NCBI GenBank assembly: GCA_963555705.1
Contig: OY743190.1
Coordinates: forward strand, 14,979,501-15,043,500
DNA from: Ligustrum vulgare
Taxonomy: Eukaryota; Streptophyta; Magnoliopsida; Lamiales; Oleaceae
Direction: 5' to 3'
DNA: 64,000 bases
Part shown: one piece after another, positions 47,481 to 58,757 of the stretch
Layout of the letters: every line of letters starts with the position of its first letter
How positions within the stretch are numbered: position 1 is the stretch's first letter
Made by a program: the position numbers and the translations under genes
The notes under the pieces: model-generated
What the model was told of the DNA's origin: nothing
Databases searched by the model: none
What the model saw: only the letters and a program-made list of their open reading frames with translations

Positions 47481-48842
47481 ACATGGGATTTGAGACGCAC
47501 GATGATAAATAAAAGAGAATGATTATAATAAGTACAGAACACCAAAAAAAAAAGGAAAATAAATAATTTACATATATCTAAAAAATTGGCAGGCTCCAAC
47601 ACTGGGAACTGGGAAGGAAACCACCTGTTGATCAAATCATAAAATCTCTTAAGGCCAGAAAGCAACGAGTACCTTGATCTCAGCACTTTTTTCAATGAGT
47701 ACCTTGACCTCAGCACTGCAAAATTTTGAAGAGGAGATGGGATATTACTCCCAGAAACATGAATATTATGCATCTTAATATTGTACTGAATTGTAAAGAA
47801 AAAGCCTAAGAAATCCTCTCAAAATACCTTCAAGTCATTGTTAATGAAGCAATTCTGCACCATTCCAAACCATTCAATAGAAGCATATTGAGAATCAGTG
47901 GGAGAGTTAAAAAACATTAACCTTGTAATTGAGGAAAAATTAATGCACAAAGAGCACTCACATTGAAGGTTCCAATTTAGCAGAGGGAAAATGCAGCAGT
48001 TTAAGCAAATAGTGTTACTAATGCTAAGCAAGATAAACAAATCTTTTGACTATCCTAAAAGATTTTTATTAACATCATAGAAGTCAATGTTTTGGGCACA
48101 GAATTTTCCTCAAAAAATGTATGTAGAATGATAACATCTTTTAAAGTACAAAAAATGTAATAATAAAAGATAAATTATGGTTAAAAATCTAAAGAATTGA
48201 ATACCATCTTCCATTAAGGGCTTGACTCACTTGTTAGAATATATTTATTAATGATAACACTTCTAGCTAAAAATAAGCAAAAATGTCAATGCACAACCAA
48301 TTGAGACAACTCCAGGAAGAATCTCAATCCCTAACATGTTCACCCACCAAAATTCCAACTTGAAACTCTAAATGCACAAAAATGTAATCATCCATACACT
48401 CCATCCATGAGTGCTGCCATCAACTGGCTAACTATTATACTACCCAAAACACGATAATAATTATATACAAATAAAAAGTTCCTAGCAAGATTTTAATAAT
48501 CATAAAATCAAATTACATGAGTAAATCTGATCAATACCAATTAATTTTATAAAAGTGATTATATTTAATGAATGGGGAAATCTATATTATTCAAAGAATG
48601 GTTAAAAATATATACTAAAATTGGATGTTTTTATTACTGAAATTATAAAACATGTATGTTTATAAAATATGCAGATCCAATACCCACTCCAGCACAGAAA
48701 GCTATTGATTCCCAGCATGTCACTGGACTCCCTGGCATACCAATGGTAGAGGAGGAATTAACAATTTAAAAGATAATCAATCACAGGTGAAGAAGAAAGC
48801 CATAGGAAAAACAAAAAATGGGCAAAATGCTATTTTATTTTA

Positions 48843-48985
48843 CCACCTCCTTGTGTCCAACAGTCCAAGGGAGAGGAGAAGTACGAGTTGGTTGGACCCG
48901 AAGCCAAACATCTGCACATTGGTTGGGCTGCAGTATATAACTGTGTTGATACCTGTGAACTGCAGGAATGCTTGCAAATACAAAG
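48843..48985 (-). pseudogene. Captured inositol transporter fragment
   Basis: The minus strand reads [18 protein letters not shown], then [19 protein letters not shown]. Plant inositol transporters (INT family, sugar-porter MFS membrane proteins) carry [22 protein letters not shown] and SNQLALLLSL in and after transmembrane helix 7. The text after LSL (GLLDTRRW) no longer follows the family, so the capture or its decay ends there. No in-frame stop in the matching 43 codons. Generic sugar transporters are less similar because of the VQMxGFxSNQxALLLSL run. Confidence 0.82.
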
Positions 48986-49059
48986 TCGAACATTTTACTG
49001 TAATTAATGTAGTGAAGTTGCCATGTTTATCCCAATGAGATGTAATCAAGTATTCAATG

Positions 49060-49760
49060 AAATGGAAATTCTGTAAATTGTATTCCCAAAATTAGATAGG
49101 TCTTTTTGGTTCCCTCATTCAAACTATAATATAACTTAACCGGAAGAGAAGACAGAATAAACTTAAAAGGAGGAAAAAGATGAGAAAATTTTCCGCTCTT
49201 CTAATTTGAACCCAACTTCATCACTGGTAGAGAAATTGTGATTTCAGATTGTGGTGCTCATATAAAATTTTCAAAAATTACTTACATCATCAATTAAGCA
49301 TTTTTCTTTCACCTAATTAAACTGAAATTTAGGCCTCAAGGTTAGTTGAAAGAATTCCATCGGCTGCACATTCAAAATTGCAATTTTCATTTGAATTAGC
49401 AAGTGCTTAATCATAACTAAGAATAACCCATGAACAATTCACCCATATTAAGTTTAAATCATCTAATAAGTGGCTACTCAAATATTAATATAATTACCTC
49501 TTTCTGTGGCTAATAAAATTTCAACTGTTATTTTGAAGGTACAGGAGAACTTGTATTGCAACAGCCAAAAACCTGCCTTCACACAAGCTGAACTGTGATA
49601 TCGAGCTCCCAAAATGGTTCAATGATGATAAGTTTCTATTTTGCAGCAAAAAAAAAAAAAAGCAAGAGACACCAAAAAATCAGAAAATCCACAACACCGA
49701 AAATTCACAAATCAAACTCAAAGTCAAAAATTGAGATCTCAGATTCGAGGAAACCCGACA
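49060..49760. other. Non-coding part of the mosaic
   Basis: Intron-like, AT-rich sequence; nothing recognised. Confidence 0.4.
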
Positions 49761-49764
49761 AACC

Positions 49765-49930
49765 TTCGTAGGAAGAACCCATCAGATTCCAGGGATTCAT
49801 CGACGTCAAACCCGAAGCAGAGATGCAAATACAGTCGGCATAATTTGCTGCATCTCAGATTTCGAGAATTTTGATGCTTGAAGTGCTTCATCAATGGCGG
49901 TGTAGAGGTGAGGGAAGGAGTAAATCCGGT
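49765..49930 (-). pseudogene. Unassigned exon-like segment
   Basis: On the minus strand a frame reads HLYTAIDEALQASKFSKSEM then QQIMPTVFASLLRV before a stop, and a second frame has MNPWNLMGSSYEGLSGFLES. Codon use and composition look coding and the flanks are 5'-UTR-like, but I do not recognise either. It fits another captured fragment; the identity is open. Confidence 0.35.
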
Positions 49931-50099
49931 GTTGCCTCAGAGTCTTAGATGGTGTTGCCTCGAAGTCTCAGACGGTGTTGCTCTGATTGAGAAGCAAACA
50001 CATCTCTCTTTCTCATGCTCTGCTTGAGAAGCTGCCTATTTGATAGGTGAGAAAAAGAAACTGTGAGCACAATCAATTTACCATAATCAATTTTTAAAA

Positions 50100-51640
50100 A
50101 GTTGTGTTCATTAATGCCGAAATTTCAAAATTGTAAGCACACGTTCTGAGGCGGGAGGGGATGTTGCTTTCAAGGGAAGACTCTGAACTTGATCTCTAAT
50201 TTTTGGGGTTTCTAGTTTGGATTTCCAGGGATTTTTGGGATTTCCAGGGATTTAACTTCTAGTTTGAATAGTTGAATAAGTTCACAACTTTCAAAAAACA
50301 ACCAAAATAAAACACATAACAATCATCATGTGTTAGATAAACTAATTGATCAACAAAACAGTAATAACCCACTTAGTGTTGTTCTAGTATTCAAAAATAT
50401 CAAGACGCTACAACAGTAGGAAAGTCGAAAGACTAAAAAAAAACCTGGATCAATGTGAATTGCTGTAAGATGTTAACTTCAAATCAAGCTGACCAATGCA
50501 TGCATCTAACGAACATCAGTCTTATAGGTTACTGCATACTACATGATCCACAAACTAAAAGATGGGTTTATTTACAGCCATATATAATAGAACAAAAAAA
50601 TTAAAGCAATTAAAATTTATGTAATCAAAGAAAAATAACCTTTAATGAGCTTCTAACTTGAGATTCCTAGAATCATCACCAATGTGCTTGTGGTTACAAT
50701 AACCTTCTCTGCAGCAAGATAGGTATTAGAATCCACAATAAAGTTGAGAATAGATCCCTAAAGGCACAACAAACAGATAAAGAATGAAAAAATAATGACT
50801 GATGCAACTTATGCAAGTGGAACTTGCTGAAATGTAAAAAAATTATATATTTCAACTTATGCAAGTCTGAACTTATATATTTCAACTTATTCCACATATA
50901 ATGAACTTATCATTTCAAAGCAAATATTTCAACTTATGCAAGTCTGAAGTCTCCTAATTCTATGAAACTATTCTAAACGAGAACAGGTCAATCCATAAAA
51001 TCCAATGAGAACAAAACTACAACAAACTAAAATTCCATTAGACATTTATCGAACCTGCATACATGAACCAATGTAAAGTAAATGATGTAATAGCATCAAT
51101 AGGAATATCCTTGATATGGTAACCATGTAAGGAGGGAGACTGTTGCCCTGTTCCAGATGAAAAATCCAAAAGCATGAACGAACCATTTCATTATCATCAT
51201 ATGCTAACATATACTATCAGCTCCTATATACCGGAAAATCATCATCTCACTATTAAAAATTCAGAATATACAAATAAATCATGCTCATTTATCAACAAAA
51301 CCATCAATAGTGAAAAATATAATAAGAATTCAAGTTATTCTACCATAAAAAATTTCAAATTAAGCAATAAGTTAAATTCAATAGCACATGACCGAAAATA
51401 AGCTAAAATCTTTTACATTATGCTCTAATAAAATTGCACATAACATGCACTAAGATAGATTAGTAATTGCTAGTAATTGCAGGATAGCTTCTCATGAAGA
51501 GTACCATCAAAGACATTCACTGTGTTTTAGCCTACGAAAAATCCCAGCTATTAGTAGAAGCCCTGAAAAAATCTGCCGCATTATCAATGGACCAACCAGC
51601 CCCATCCTAAGAAAATCTATAGTAGAACAAATGTGAAATC
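50100..51640. other. Non-coding part of the mosaic
   Basis: Includes a short tandem duplication GGATTTCCAGGGATTT (50219 and 50241) and a segment at 51553-51606 that is repeated at 55463-55512. A minus-strand frame around 50690-50790 (FIVDSNTYLAAEKVIVTT) looks coding but is not recognised. Confidence 0.4.
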
Positions 51641-51659
51641 CACAGCACATTACTAACCT

Positions 51660-51728
51660 TCCCATAGTTTTCAATCACCATACCCTTTGTAATTTCCCAT
51701 AATTTCACTGAGCCAGTAGCATCCTTGA
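51660..51728 (-). pseudogene. Captured WD40-protein exon (WDR48/LRS1-like)
   Basis: The minus strand reads KDATGSVKLWEITKGM, then VIENYGK, bounded by an AG and by GTTAGT as donor. Plant homologues of WDR48 (a WD40 protein that partners ubiquitin-specific proteases) have a blade ending KDxxGSVKLWEIxxGxVxxDYGKVSF. The exon is complete and without stops, but no neighbouring WDR48 exon is visible. SVKLWE alone is a general WD40 signature, so the exact parent gene is less sure than the fold. Confidence 0.65.
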
Positions 51729-51954
51729 AAAGGCACAAACCAAATATATAAATAACAAAATATAATATTTGTTTAGCTGACAGGAAAAAAAAATCTCATT
51801 ACCTTAGTCAGTACATGTCTTCTAGCTATTAGTAATTGCAGGATACCATCACAACCCACAAATTTAAAATAAAAATTGAAGCCACTGCTTTATTTAAATA
51901 ATGAATAAAATAGAAATGATGAAATGAAACACCTCTTGTCTTGAAAATTAAATA

Positions 51955-52045
51955 AGTCATATAGCTTGGTGTGGCTATGAGGAACACCAGTTGGACCAAA
52001 GTGATTCACTGCTTCATGAGACTTCATAGGTCCTCTAAGAAGTAC
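51955..52045 (-). pseudogene. Captured ribosomal protein L18 exon fragment
   Basis: After an acceptor GCAG the minus strand reads VLLRGPMKSHEAVNHFG, then PTGVPHSHTKLY. Cytosolic RPL18 (eL18) has VLLRGPKNxREAVKHFGPAPGVPHSxTKPYVRxKGRKFEKARG near its C-terminus. The fragment starts exactly at an exon border and loses similarity after KLY. Lys/Arg residues that contact rRNA are partly replaced. Confidence 0.82.
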
Positions 52046-52261
52046 CTGCAACCAACGTGTGTTTTTTATTGATATAGCTGTGAAGAAGAAATCACTTGAA
52101 AGTGAAAATATATGTGTCTGGGGGTATTTGACGACCAACACGGCTTATGCAAGCAAAAGGATTCTGAAATCATGAAAATTAAACTTACATTTTGGCCATG
52201 ACCGATGAATCTTAGAATAAGCATATACAACCAACCAAATCTAAGAACCAAAAAAGTAAAT

Positions 52262-52928
52262 TGTAAGACCACTTTTCATTTTTTTACGTGTATCCTTAAA
52301 TTTCACGTAATAATTATGTTAATGTTATAAATTTTAAATTTAATGATATTTTTTAATGTCGATAATTTGAATTATTTTGCAGTGGAAGGACTTGGATGCC
52401 GTCTCGATCAATGTACCAATTAAAAGTTTCTAAATTGTTTATTTTAATAGTTTACGTGTAATTTATGTGATTAATTGTTTTACTCCCTAAACATGCTATT
52501 TTCTATTTTATTGCATTAAATTGAAGTTGAAAAAAAGTTTGGTGACACTTTGAAAATTTATTTGAGGGTCGTGGACTTAAATTACCAATTTATGAGAGCT
52601 AAGGGACTGAATTGCAAAGGAGGGGACTTGAGGGACCAAATTGCAAATTTCAAAAGATTAAAATTAAACCTAAACCCTCATTATACCCCTCCCTCACTCA
52701 CGACTCTCATCTCTGTCTCGGTCGACACCACTCTGCCCGCCTCTCAACTCCCTCGATCTCCCATGCCTCTGTCTCTCTCGCCTCAAACTCAACCGCCGTC
52801 GCTCGGCCCTTCCGCCAGCGATGTCGCCTGCGTCACCACCCGGTAACTCTCCCTCCCTCCCTCCGCGCTGCACACACTCAACCCGAACACACGCACACAC
52901 TTTCGCACCCTTTCATCCACACACGAAG

Positions 52929-52978
<50 letters not shown>

Positions 52979-55101
52979 GTATTGGTATGAAGCGTTCAGA
53001 CTTTCCTCAGTTTGGGTTTTAGTAGAATTTTCGAATTTTAAATCTGTTAAGATCATATTTTGGGCGATATGTGTGTGTATATATATATATATATATTAGT
53101 GTATGTAAATACATGATGTTTCTCATGTTTTCAGATTTAGGCTTAGTTTGATTTCGAACTATACTGTTAAAATTGGAAATATGTAATATTATATATGTTA
53201 ATTTTAATGTGATTTATAAATGTGAATTTGAGGTTTGGGTAATGTAAATATATATGTATAATTTTAGGAATTTGGGGAAAATATTTAAATGTAGATATTA
53301 ATTTTAAGAACTATGAACACAAGAATCTATGCTACTTTTTGGTTTGATTTAGAATTTTAAATTGGTGAACTGTAAATGTGCATAACAATGTTAGACTTCG
53401 AAATGTAGGAATTTATTTACAAATTTCAGATTTTAACAATGTTAATTTTAACAACGTTGACCTGTAATGGTAAATTGATATTTTGTAAAGTTGAGTTAAG
53501 TTAAATTCTTTAATTTGAGTTTGAATTTAAAAGATGAGAAGACTTTCTAATGTACATTGAGATTCATTCTTTGTCTTGAACATGGGTTTTATGTATTTTT
53601 TGTCATATCCTAAGGTCACACTTAGGTTAATTTGAAATCTTGATCTCGATTGAATGTTCTGCCATTATTAAAAAGGATAAGATGACTTTGTAATGTTCAG
53701 TGAATTTTTATTGTTCGTTTCGAATATGGTATGCTTGGGATTTGGTTAGTATTAAAAAGAATTTCAAATGTGTTTCGAGTCAAAAAGTCATATTTATTGA
53801 TGAATGTGAATAATTAGGACTTTTGGTACATTGACGTCACAGGCAGCCGAGGTTTCTCCCACTTGCAAGTCAAGATAACGGTAAATATTAAGGACGTCAG
53901 GTAAGTAAACTCCCCCTAATTTCATGAAAGTAGAAAGTTAATGTGAAATTAATGTGCGTAAGTGATTTCGTGTTAATTACTTAATGTTGATGTAATTGAA
54001 TTGCCATATGCAAGTATGTGTATATAAGGGAATGTTCAAACATGCACATTATCATGTCATTGCATCATTAAGCATGCATTGGCATCGAAATGAGAAAGTC
54101 AAATGTTTTAATGAAAGGAATGTGTCAAAGTGCAATTTTTGTCAAAAATTATGTATCCCAAGTTTTTGAAAGAATAGGTGTACTTCTATGTCATGAAAGA
54201 TCCGAGTGGGAAATGGGGCGCGGGGGACCGCGTACCCGAATGTAATGAGCCGCTTTGCGTTGGAATGAATGAATGAGCCGCTTTGCGGTGGGAAAGTGAA
54301 TGTTAAACCGCTTTGCGGTGGAAATGCGCATGTTAATCTGGTTCCAAATAAGAATTGCCCACTGTTATCTGATTGACTAGAAGTTACATCAAGTGAGCTC
54401 ACGATGGAAATGAAGTGAAAGTTTTGAAATGTTAAACGAAAGTTTGAAAAGTTTGAATTTTCTGGAAAGTAAAGAGAAAGGGATACATATATGGAATTTT
54501 TTAAAGCATTCATGTCATAAGCATGCATTCATGCATAAAGTTTACTTACTGAGCTTTAGCTCACCCCAATCCCTCCCCATATTTCAGGTGATGAAAGTTA
54601 GATGATCAGAGGAGAACACTTGGCGGCTGACTCCGACAGTACCCATTATCGTTTTAATTAATAAAGTTAAATTTATTCAAGTTATCATTTAAATTTATTC
54701 CTTCATTCATTTTTATTGATCATTGTTCGGTTGAAGTTTGTTTTAATTAAGTATGGATGACGTATTAGAGATTAAATTACCTCTTATTACATTTGCCAAT
54801 GTCGTTTGATATTTTTGGGAAAACCTTATGCTTGAGGAGTTTGGGGACTGAATGAATTGGTTTTGAAAATGATGAATGTGGTTGAGATGTGATTGATGCT
54901 TTAAATCTTTTAAATTGGTTTTGGTGTCCCTCTATAGGTTGGCTATGTCCAATTTATAGAGGAGACTCTGTCGAAATTTCTGTAAAAATTTTATAATAGT
55001 TAAATGAATACTTTAATTGTGTAAACGATTTAAATTCCGCATTTAATGTGAATGGAAGTTAACACGCCTAGGTTTTTGACTTTTGAACTTGGGGTGTTAC
55101 A
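52262..55101 (+). mobile_element. Large solo LTR (about 2.84 kb)
   Basis: Starts TGTAAGACCAC and ends GGGGTGTTACA, imperfect inverted ends of an LTR, flanked by TAAAT (52257-52261) and TAAAG (55102-55106), a 5-bp TSD with one mismatch. There is no interior and no second LTR, so it is a solo LTR made by recombination. It contains a GC-rich part (52680-52900), a (TATATG)n run (52929-52978), three CCGCTTTGCGG hairpin words (54249-54320) and a stretch ACTGAGCTTTAGCTCACCCC (54549-54568). A truncated relative is at 14856-16901. Probably gypsy-type; it interrupts the Helitron mosaic between RPL18 and XPB. Confidence 0.8.
52929..52978. repeat. (TATATG)n microsatellite
   Basis: About eight units within the solo LTR. 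Confidence 0.9.
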
Positions 55102-55792
55102 TAAAGGGTGGCAATATTGTAACCACAAAATTAGTAACTAAAAACTTTTCATTTCACACCAAATATTGCACCAAGCAGATCATATTTTCACAAATCTTAA
55201 TTTAAATTGATGAAAAGTGGTATAGAAATTCATTTAAAATTAATATCAACTGAAACCAACCTCATGAATGACTGCAAGAAAAAATTAAACAATAACCCAA
55301 ACGAAATTTTTGGCAGAAATTACATATATAGGCAAGTAAAATTACATTCAAGATAAGATAGTAACTCTTACCATCTCAAATAATTATTTCTTCTTATCAA
55401 AAGAAACCGAAATAAGCAAAGTAAACCAATTTAGAAGCATAGCAAGCAAGCAAAGATAGAGCGAAAGCCCTGAAAAAACCTGCCACGTTATCAATGGACC
55501 AACCCGCCCCATAAATAGGAACCTACACCATCATCCAAATGCAAGTTGCTGAATTAGGAAAATCATCAATGTATCCCCTATTGCTGATTGAATGTGATAT
55601 ACCCCCATATATGCTGATTGAATGTGATATATCTCTTCCAACACAGCCTATTATCATCGAATTCCATGAGATCAACTCATTCTAAAATTACACAGTAAGA
55701 ATAGTGATATTCAGAAATTAGAATCCAATCCCAAACCTCACTACTAAACTGTGAATTCCTCTACCCATTTTAGGTAATTCCTCTACACATGT

Positions 55793-56085
55793 ACCTCAGA
55801 TGATATTCTTGCCCATGCTATGACTTCTTCATGGAGCAGCCTTTTTAACACCTGTAAACATTAATTGGTAAAGTAAAAAAAGAATCTTGATTTTCTCTAA
55901 TATATCAATCCAAAAATATGAACAGGTCAATCTATTTGCCTTGGGAAATGGGGATTCTATTAATTATCGATTCTTCTTCAACACAAGTTTCACTTCGCCG
56001 TAATTGGTAGTAGAACTATTTATGAAATCAATCATATCTTTAGGAAGCTTCGCCTTTGACAATTTATTCAAAACAGATTTGGGTG
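55793..56085 (-). pseudogene. Captured XPB/ERCC3 DNA repair helicase exons
   Basis: Two minus-strand exons. The first in gene order (56085 down to about 55941) reads SVLNKLSKAKLPKDMIDFIN, then STTNYGEVKLVLKKNR, a TAA, LIESPFPK. The second (55852 to 55793) begins after TTTACAG and reads VLKRLLHEEVIAWARISSE. Plant XPB, the TFIIH helicase for promoter opening and nucleotide excision repair, has VLNKLSKxKLP, YGKVKLVLKKNRYFIESPFP and EVLKRLL in its N-terminal domain. The stop replaces the Tyr after KKNR. The donor of the first exon is mutated to GC. The intron between them is kept, so DNA, not a processed mRNA, was captured. Confidence 0.85.
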
Positions 56086-56089
56086 AGAC

Positions 56090-57478
56090 TTTGCATACCG
56101 AAAAGAATAAAATACATCAAACATCTTAAAGTTCACCATTAATGTGCAGTAAACATAAATCAAGGACAAATAAGCAAATAATAGTAAGCATTCCAAGCAA
56201 CATCTAAGAAGGATGCAAATGTTATTGATAGCCCGATCGACGATAGACTGTTCTGCTTTTCCAAACAAAAAGAGAAAAGATACAAATAAGAACTCAATAA
56301 TCAGACAAAGATCGTCTTCCAGATAGCCAAGATGCTCTGAGCATGGATCAAGCTTGGGTACCCCAAATAGTCGAGTGCTAAACTTAATAGTGAAACAACT
56401 TGGAACATAAGAAGGATAATTCTACCTTCACAAACTTTCATGGCAAGAAAAGAAAGTATGATTGTTGTTCTATGCATGAAAAAGAGAAGATCAATTAATA
56501 TTAAAAAAAAGAACAAAAATAAAAACAAAATAAGATGAAGATACAAAATTAACCTAATGATCTGAGGCAATGAAGATGTAGGAATGTCACCATATGAGAA
56601 TGAATCATAAGATGATCTATTTTTAGCCCCAACTTATTTTGCTTCAATGCAGAGTAACCCTCAAAATTATTATTAAAAAGAAAAAAGACTTACAACGAAA
56701 AAGCAAATAGAGGTGGAAAACTACCAGGGCTCCTGTGACATGAGGAATCTGAAATGAAAGGCATTTTTCTTCTCCCAAATAATTGATCTGCAAATAGAAG
56801 CCAATAGTATAAGAAAATTGGAAAAGCAGACAAAACAGGATAAGTTTGTCACAATCTAAAAGTTATGTTCCTCATATAGTTGTTGTAGATGACTTCATCA
56901 TCCATGACAAAATTACTTAAAACTGCATTAAAAAAAGAAAAAGAAATTTTACCAAATAGTATTGAAACCTGAGTGTGCAGAAGCAAAGACTGGTAATTAA
57001 TTTCAATGGGCTCTACTGTAAAATTCATGTTGTATTATCATCCTCTACACAATGCATAAGGAATATAAAAAATTCAGCAGTAGGCCACAAGGCCTGGGGT
57101 GTTAGGGAGATCGTGCAAGCTAAAAAAGCAAAAGGGGACAATATGTTATGGAAATCCTGATATTTTTTCAATAATCACTAAATTAATAGATTTGATAATG
57201 GAAAAACATAAGCTAGAGGACAATATGTAACTTTTTGTAGGAATTAAAAATCTCTGAAATGTGAAGAGAACTGTGAGAACCTCAGAAATGGGGAATCTGG
57301 AGACACAATGAATTGATTATAAAATCCTAAAAATACAACCAAGAAAAAAAAATCACAAGCAAAAAAAGGAAGTCGCAATTAAGTATTAGCAAACTACACA
57401 ATTATCATCCTAGTTATTCCATATACAATATAGATTACAAATTGTGAATAGAATCGAAAAAGAAATAAAATCTACTTC
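56090..57478. other. Mosaic, mostly intron-like, with one unassigned exon
   Basis: At 56725-56788 the minus strand has an exon-like segment with AG and GT borders, reading INYLGEEKCLSFQIPHVTGA, not recognised. The rest is AT-rich without readable coding sequence. Confidence 0.4.
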
Positions 57479-58461
57479 TGATGTGATCCGGACCTGGCAT
57501 CGAAGGGAGAAGTCGAGACATCGGCAATATGACAGTGATCTACGTGCAAAACGGAGCAAGTTCCATGTTGGGGTCGAGCTGAGAAGAGGGACGGATCGAG
57601 CCGAATAAAGAAAAAGAAGTAATTTGGGCAGAAAATACCTTACGGCGGTAAAAGAGGATCTTCACGGCCGTAATACATATATTCACGGCCGTAACACTTA
57701 TTATCACGGCCGTAACAAGTTATCGAAGGAAAAGGCAGAATTTCAGGCAGAAAAGGTCTTACGGCCGTAATGTCCAGTCTTATGGCCGTAACATGCAAAC
57801 CGAAAGAAATTCACGGCCGTAAGCATTGTGTCACGGCCGTAAAGAATAACATAAATTTAATCAGAAATGCCTTTACGGCCGTAAGAGATTTCGTCACGGC
57901 CGTAAACAAGCAGCGCCAGATTTTCCGGAATTTTATAATTATTTTATTTCCTTTTAGTTTTTGGTTATTTTCCTATTGTAGAATTTTAGTCTAATTAGAA
58001 ATCTATTTTGAGTAAATTAGATGCTAGGTTATTTTGCTTATTTATACGCTTTTTCAATTCATTGTAAAGACAGTTAAGTTGAGTTTGATTAATAAAATTT
58101 GTGAGAGGATTCTCCAAAATTGAGAGGTTGAGTTTATTCCCTTTTTCTTGAACTTATCAAAGATTCAATCTTTGTGACGTTCTTCCAGCAAACTTATCAA
58201 ATATTCACAAGAATATTTGTGGCGTTTCCAAGTTCGAAACTTATCAAGGAAATTGACAAGTCCTTGTGGCGTTCACCAATCTTGGTTCTTCAATCCGCAT
58301 CGCCATAAATTGCGTCATGATTGTCGGGTCAAGATTTTACCGTCGTTCTATCCTTATTTTTTGTTGTTTGTTCTTGTGTCAGATCTGATTTAGATCTTTC
58401 CTAGGTTTTAATTGTCGTTATTCCGCGTGTTCGACGAGATTTCCCGACTAGGATCTCATCA
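57479..58461 (+). repeat. 5' LTR of gypsy copy 1
   Basis: 983 bp, TG...CA, with the ACGGCCGTAA array in its first third and a TATA-like TTATTTATACGC at about 58038. Matches 61449-62422. Confidence 0.9.
57640..57910. repeat. TTACGGCCGTAA array in the LTR
   Basis: Ten copies of the 12-bp palindrome TTACGGCCGTAA or its variant TCACGGCCGTAA, eight with the ACGGCCGTAA core exact, two decayed (57643 ACGGCGGTAA, 57781 ATGGCCGTAA). Spacers are irregular, about 8 to 50 bases. It lies in the U3 region upstream of the TATA-like box. Confidence 0.9.
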
Positions 58462-58463
58462 TC

Positions 58464-58475
58464 TGGTATCAGAGC
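58464..58475 (+). other. tRNA-iMet primer binding site, copy 1
   Basis: TGGTATCAGAGC two bases after the LTR. Confidence 0.9.
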
Positions 58476-58757
58476 TTGGATCTATTTCAGATTCTTGCGT
58501 TTCTTGTTAATTTTTTATTTTTTTGATTTTTTTCGTGTTCTTCGTGTCAGTCATAATTTTTTCAGTTTGATCCATAAGAGTCAGTCCCAAAAATTCAAAA
58601 GTGTTTTTCTTCCTCGTTTTTCGTCCAAATTCAGTTCCGTTTTTTCTGCCATACTCGTAGTCAAATTCTCTGGCAGATTATAAAAAAATTAAAAAAAAAT
58701 TCCGAAAATTCCAAATATTTCCCAAATATTCCGAATTTCCTTGTTCGTGTCTTAAAA

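Noticed and set aside
52550..53099. Pro/Ser/Thr-rich frames of up to 136 codons
   Set aside because: They fall in the GC-rich part of the solo LTR and run into the TATATG microsatellite; no conserved domain.
47308..56085. Intact host genes on the minus strand
   Set aside because: Each gene is represented by one or two exons only, several with in-frame stops, and the neighbouring exons are absent.
57640..57910. CRISPR-like look of regularly recurring ACGGCCGTAA
   Set aside because: Repeats are only 10-12 bp, spacers vary from about 8 to 50 bases, there is no cas gene, and the array sits in the LTR of a plant retrotransposon.
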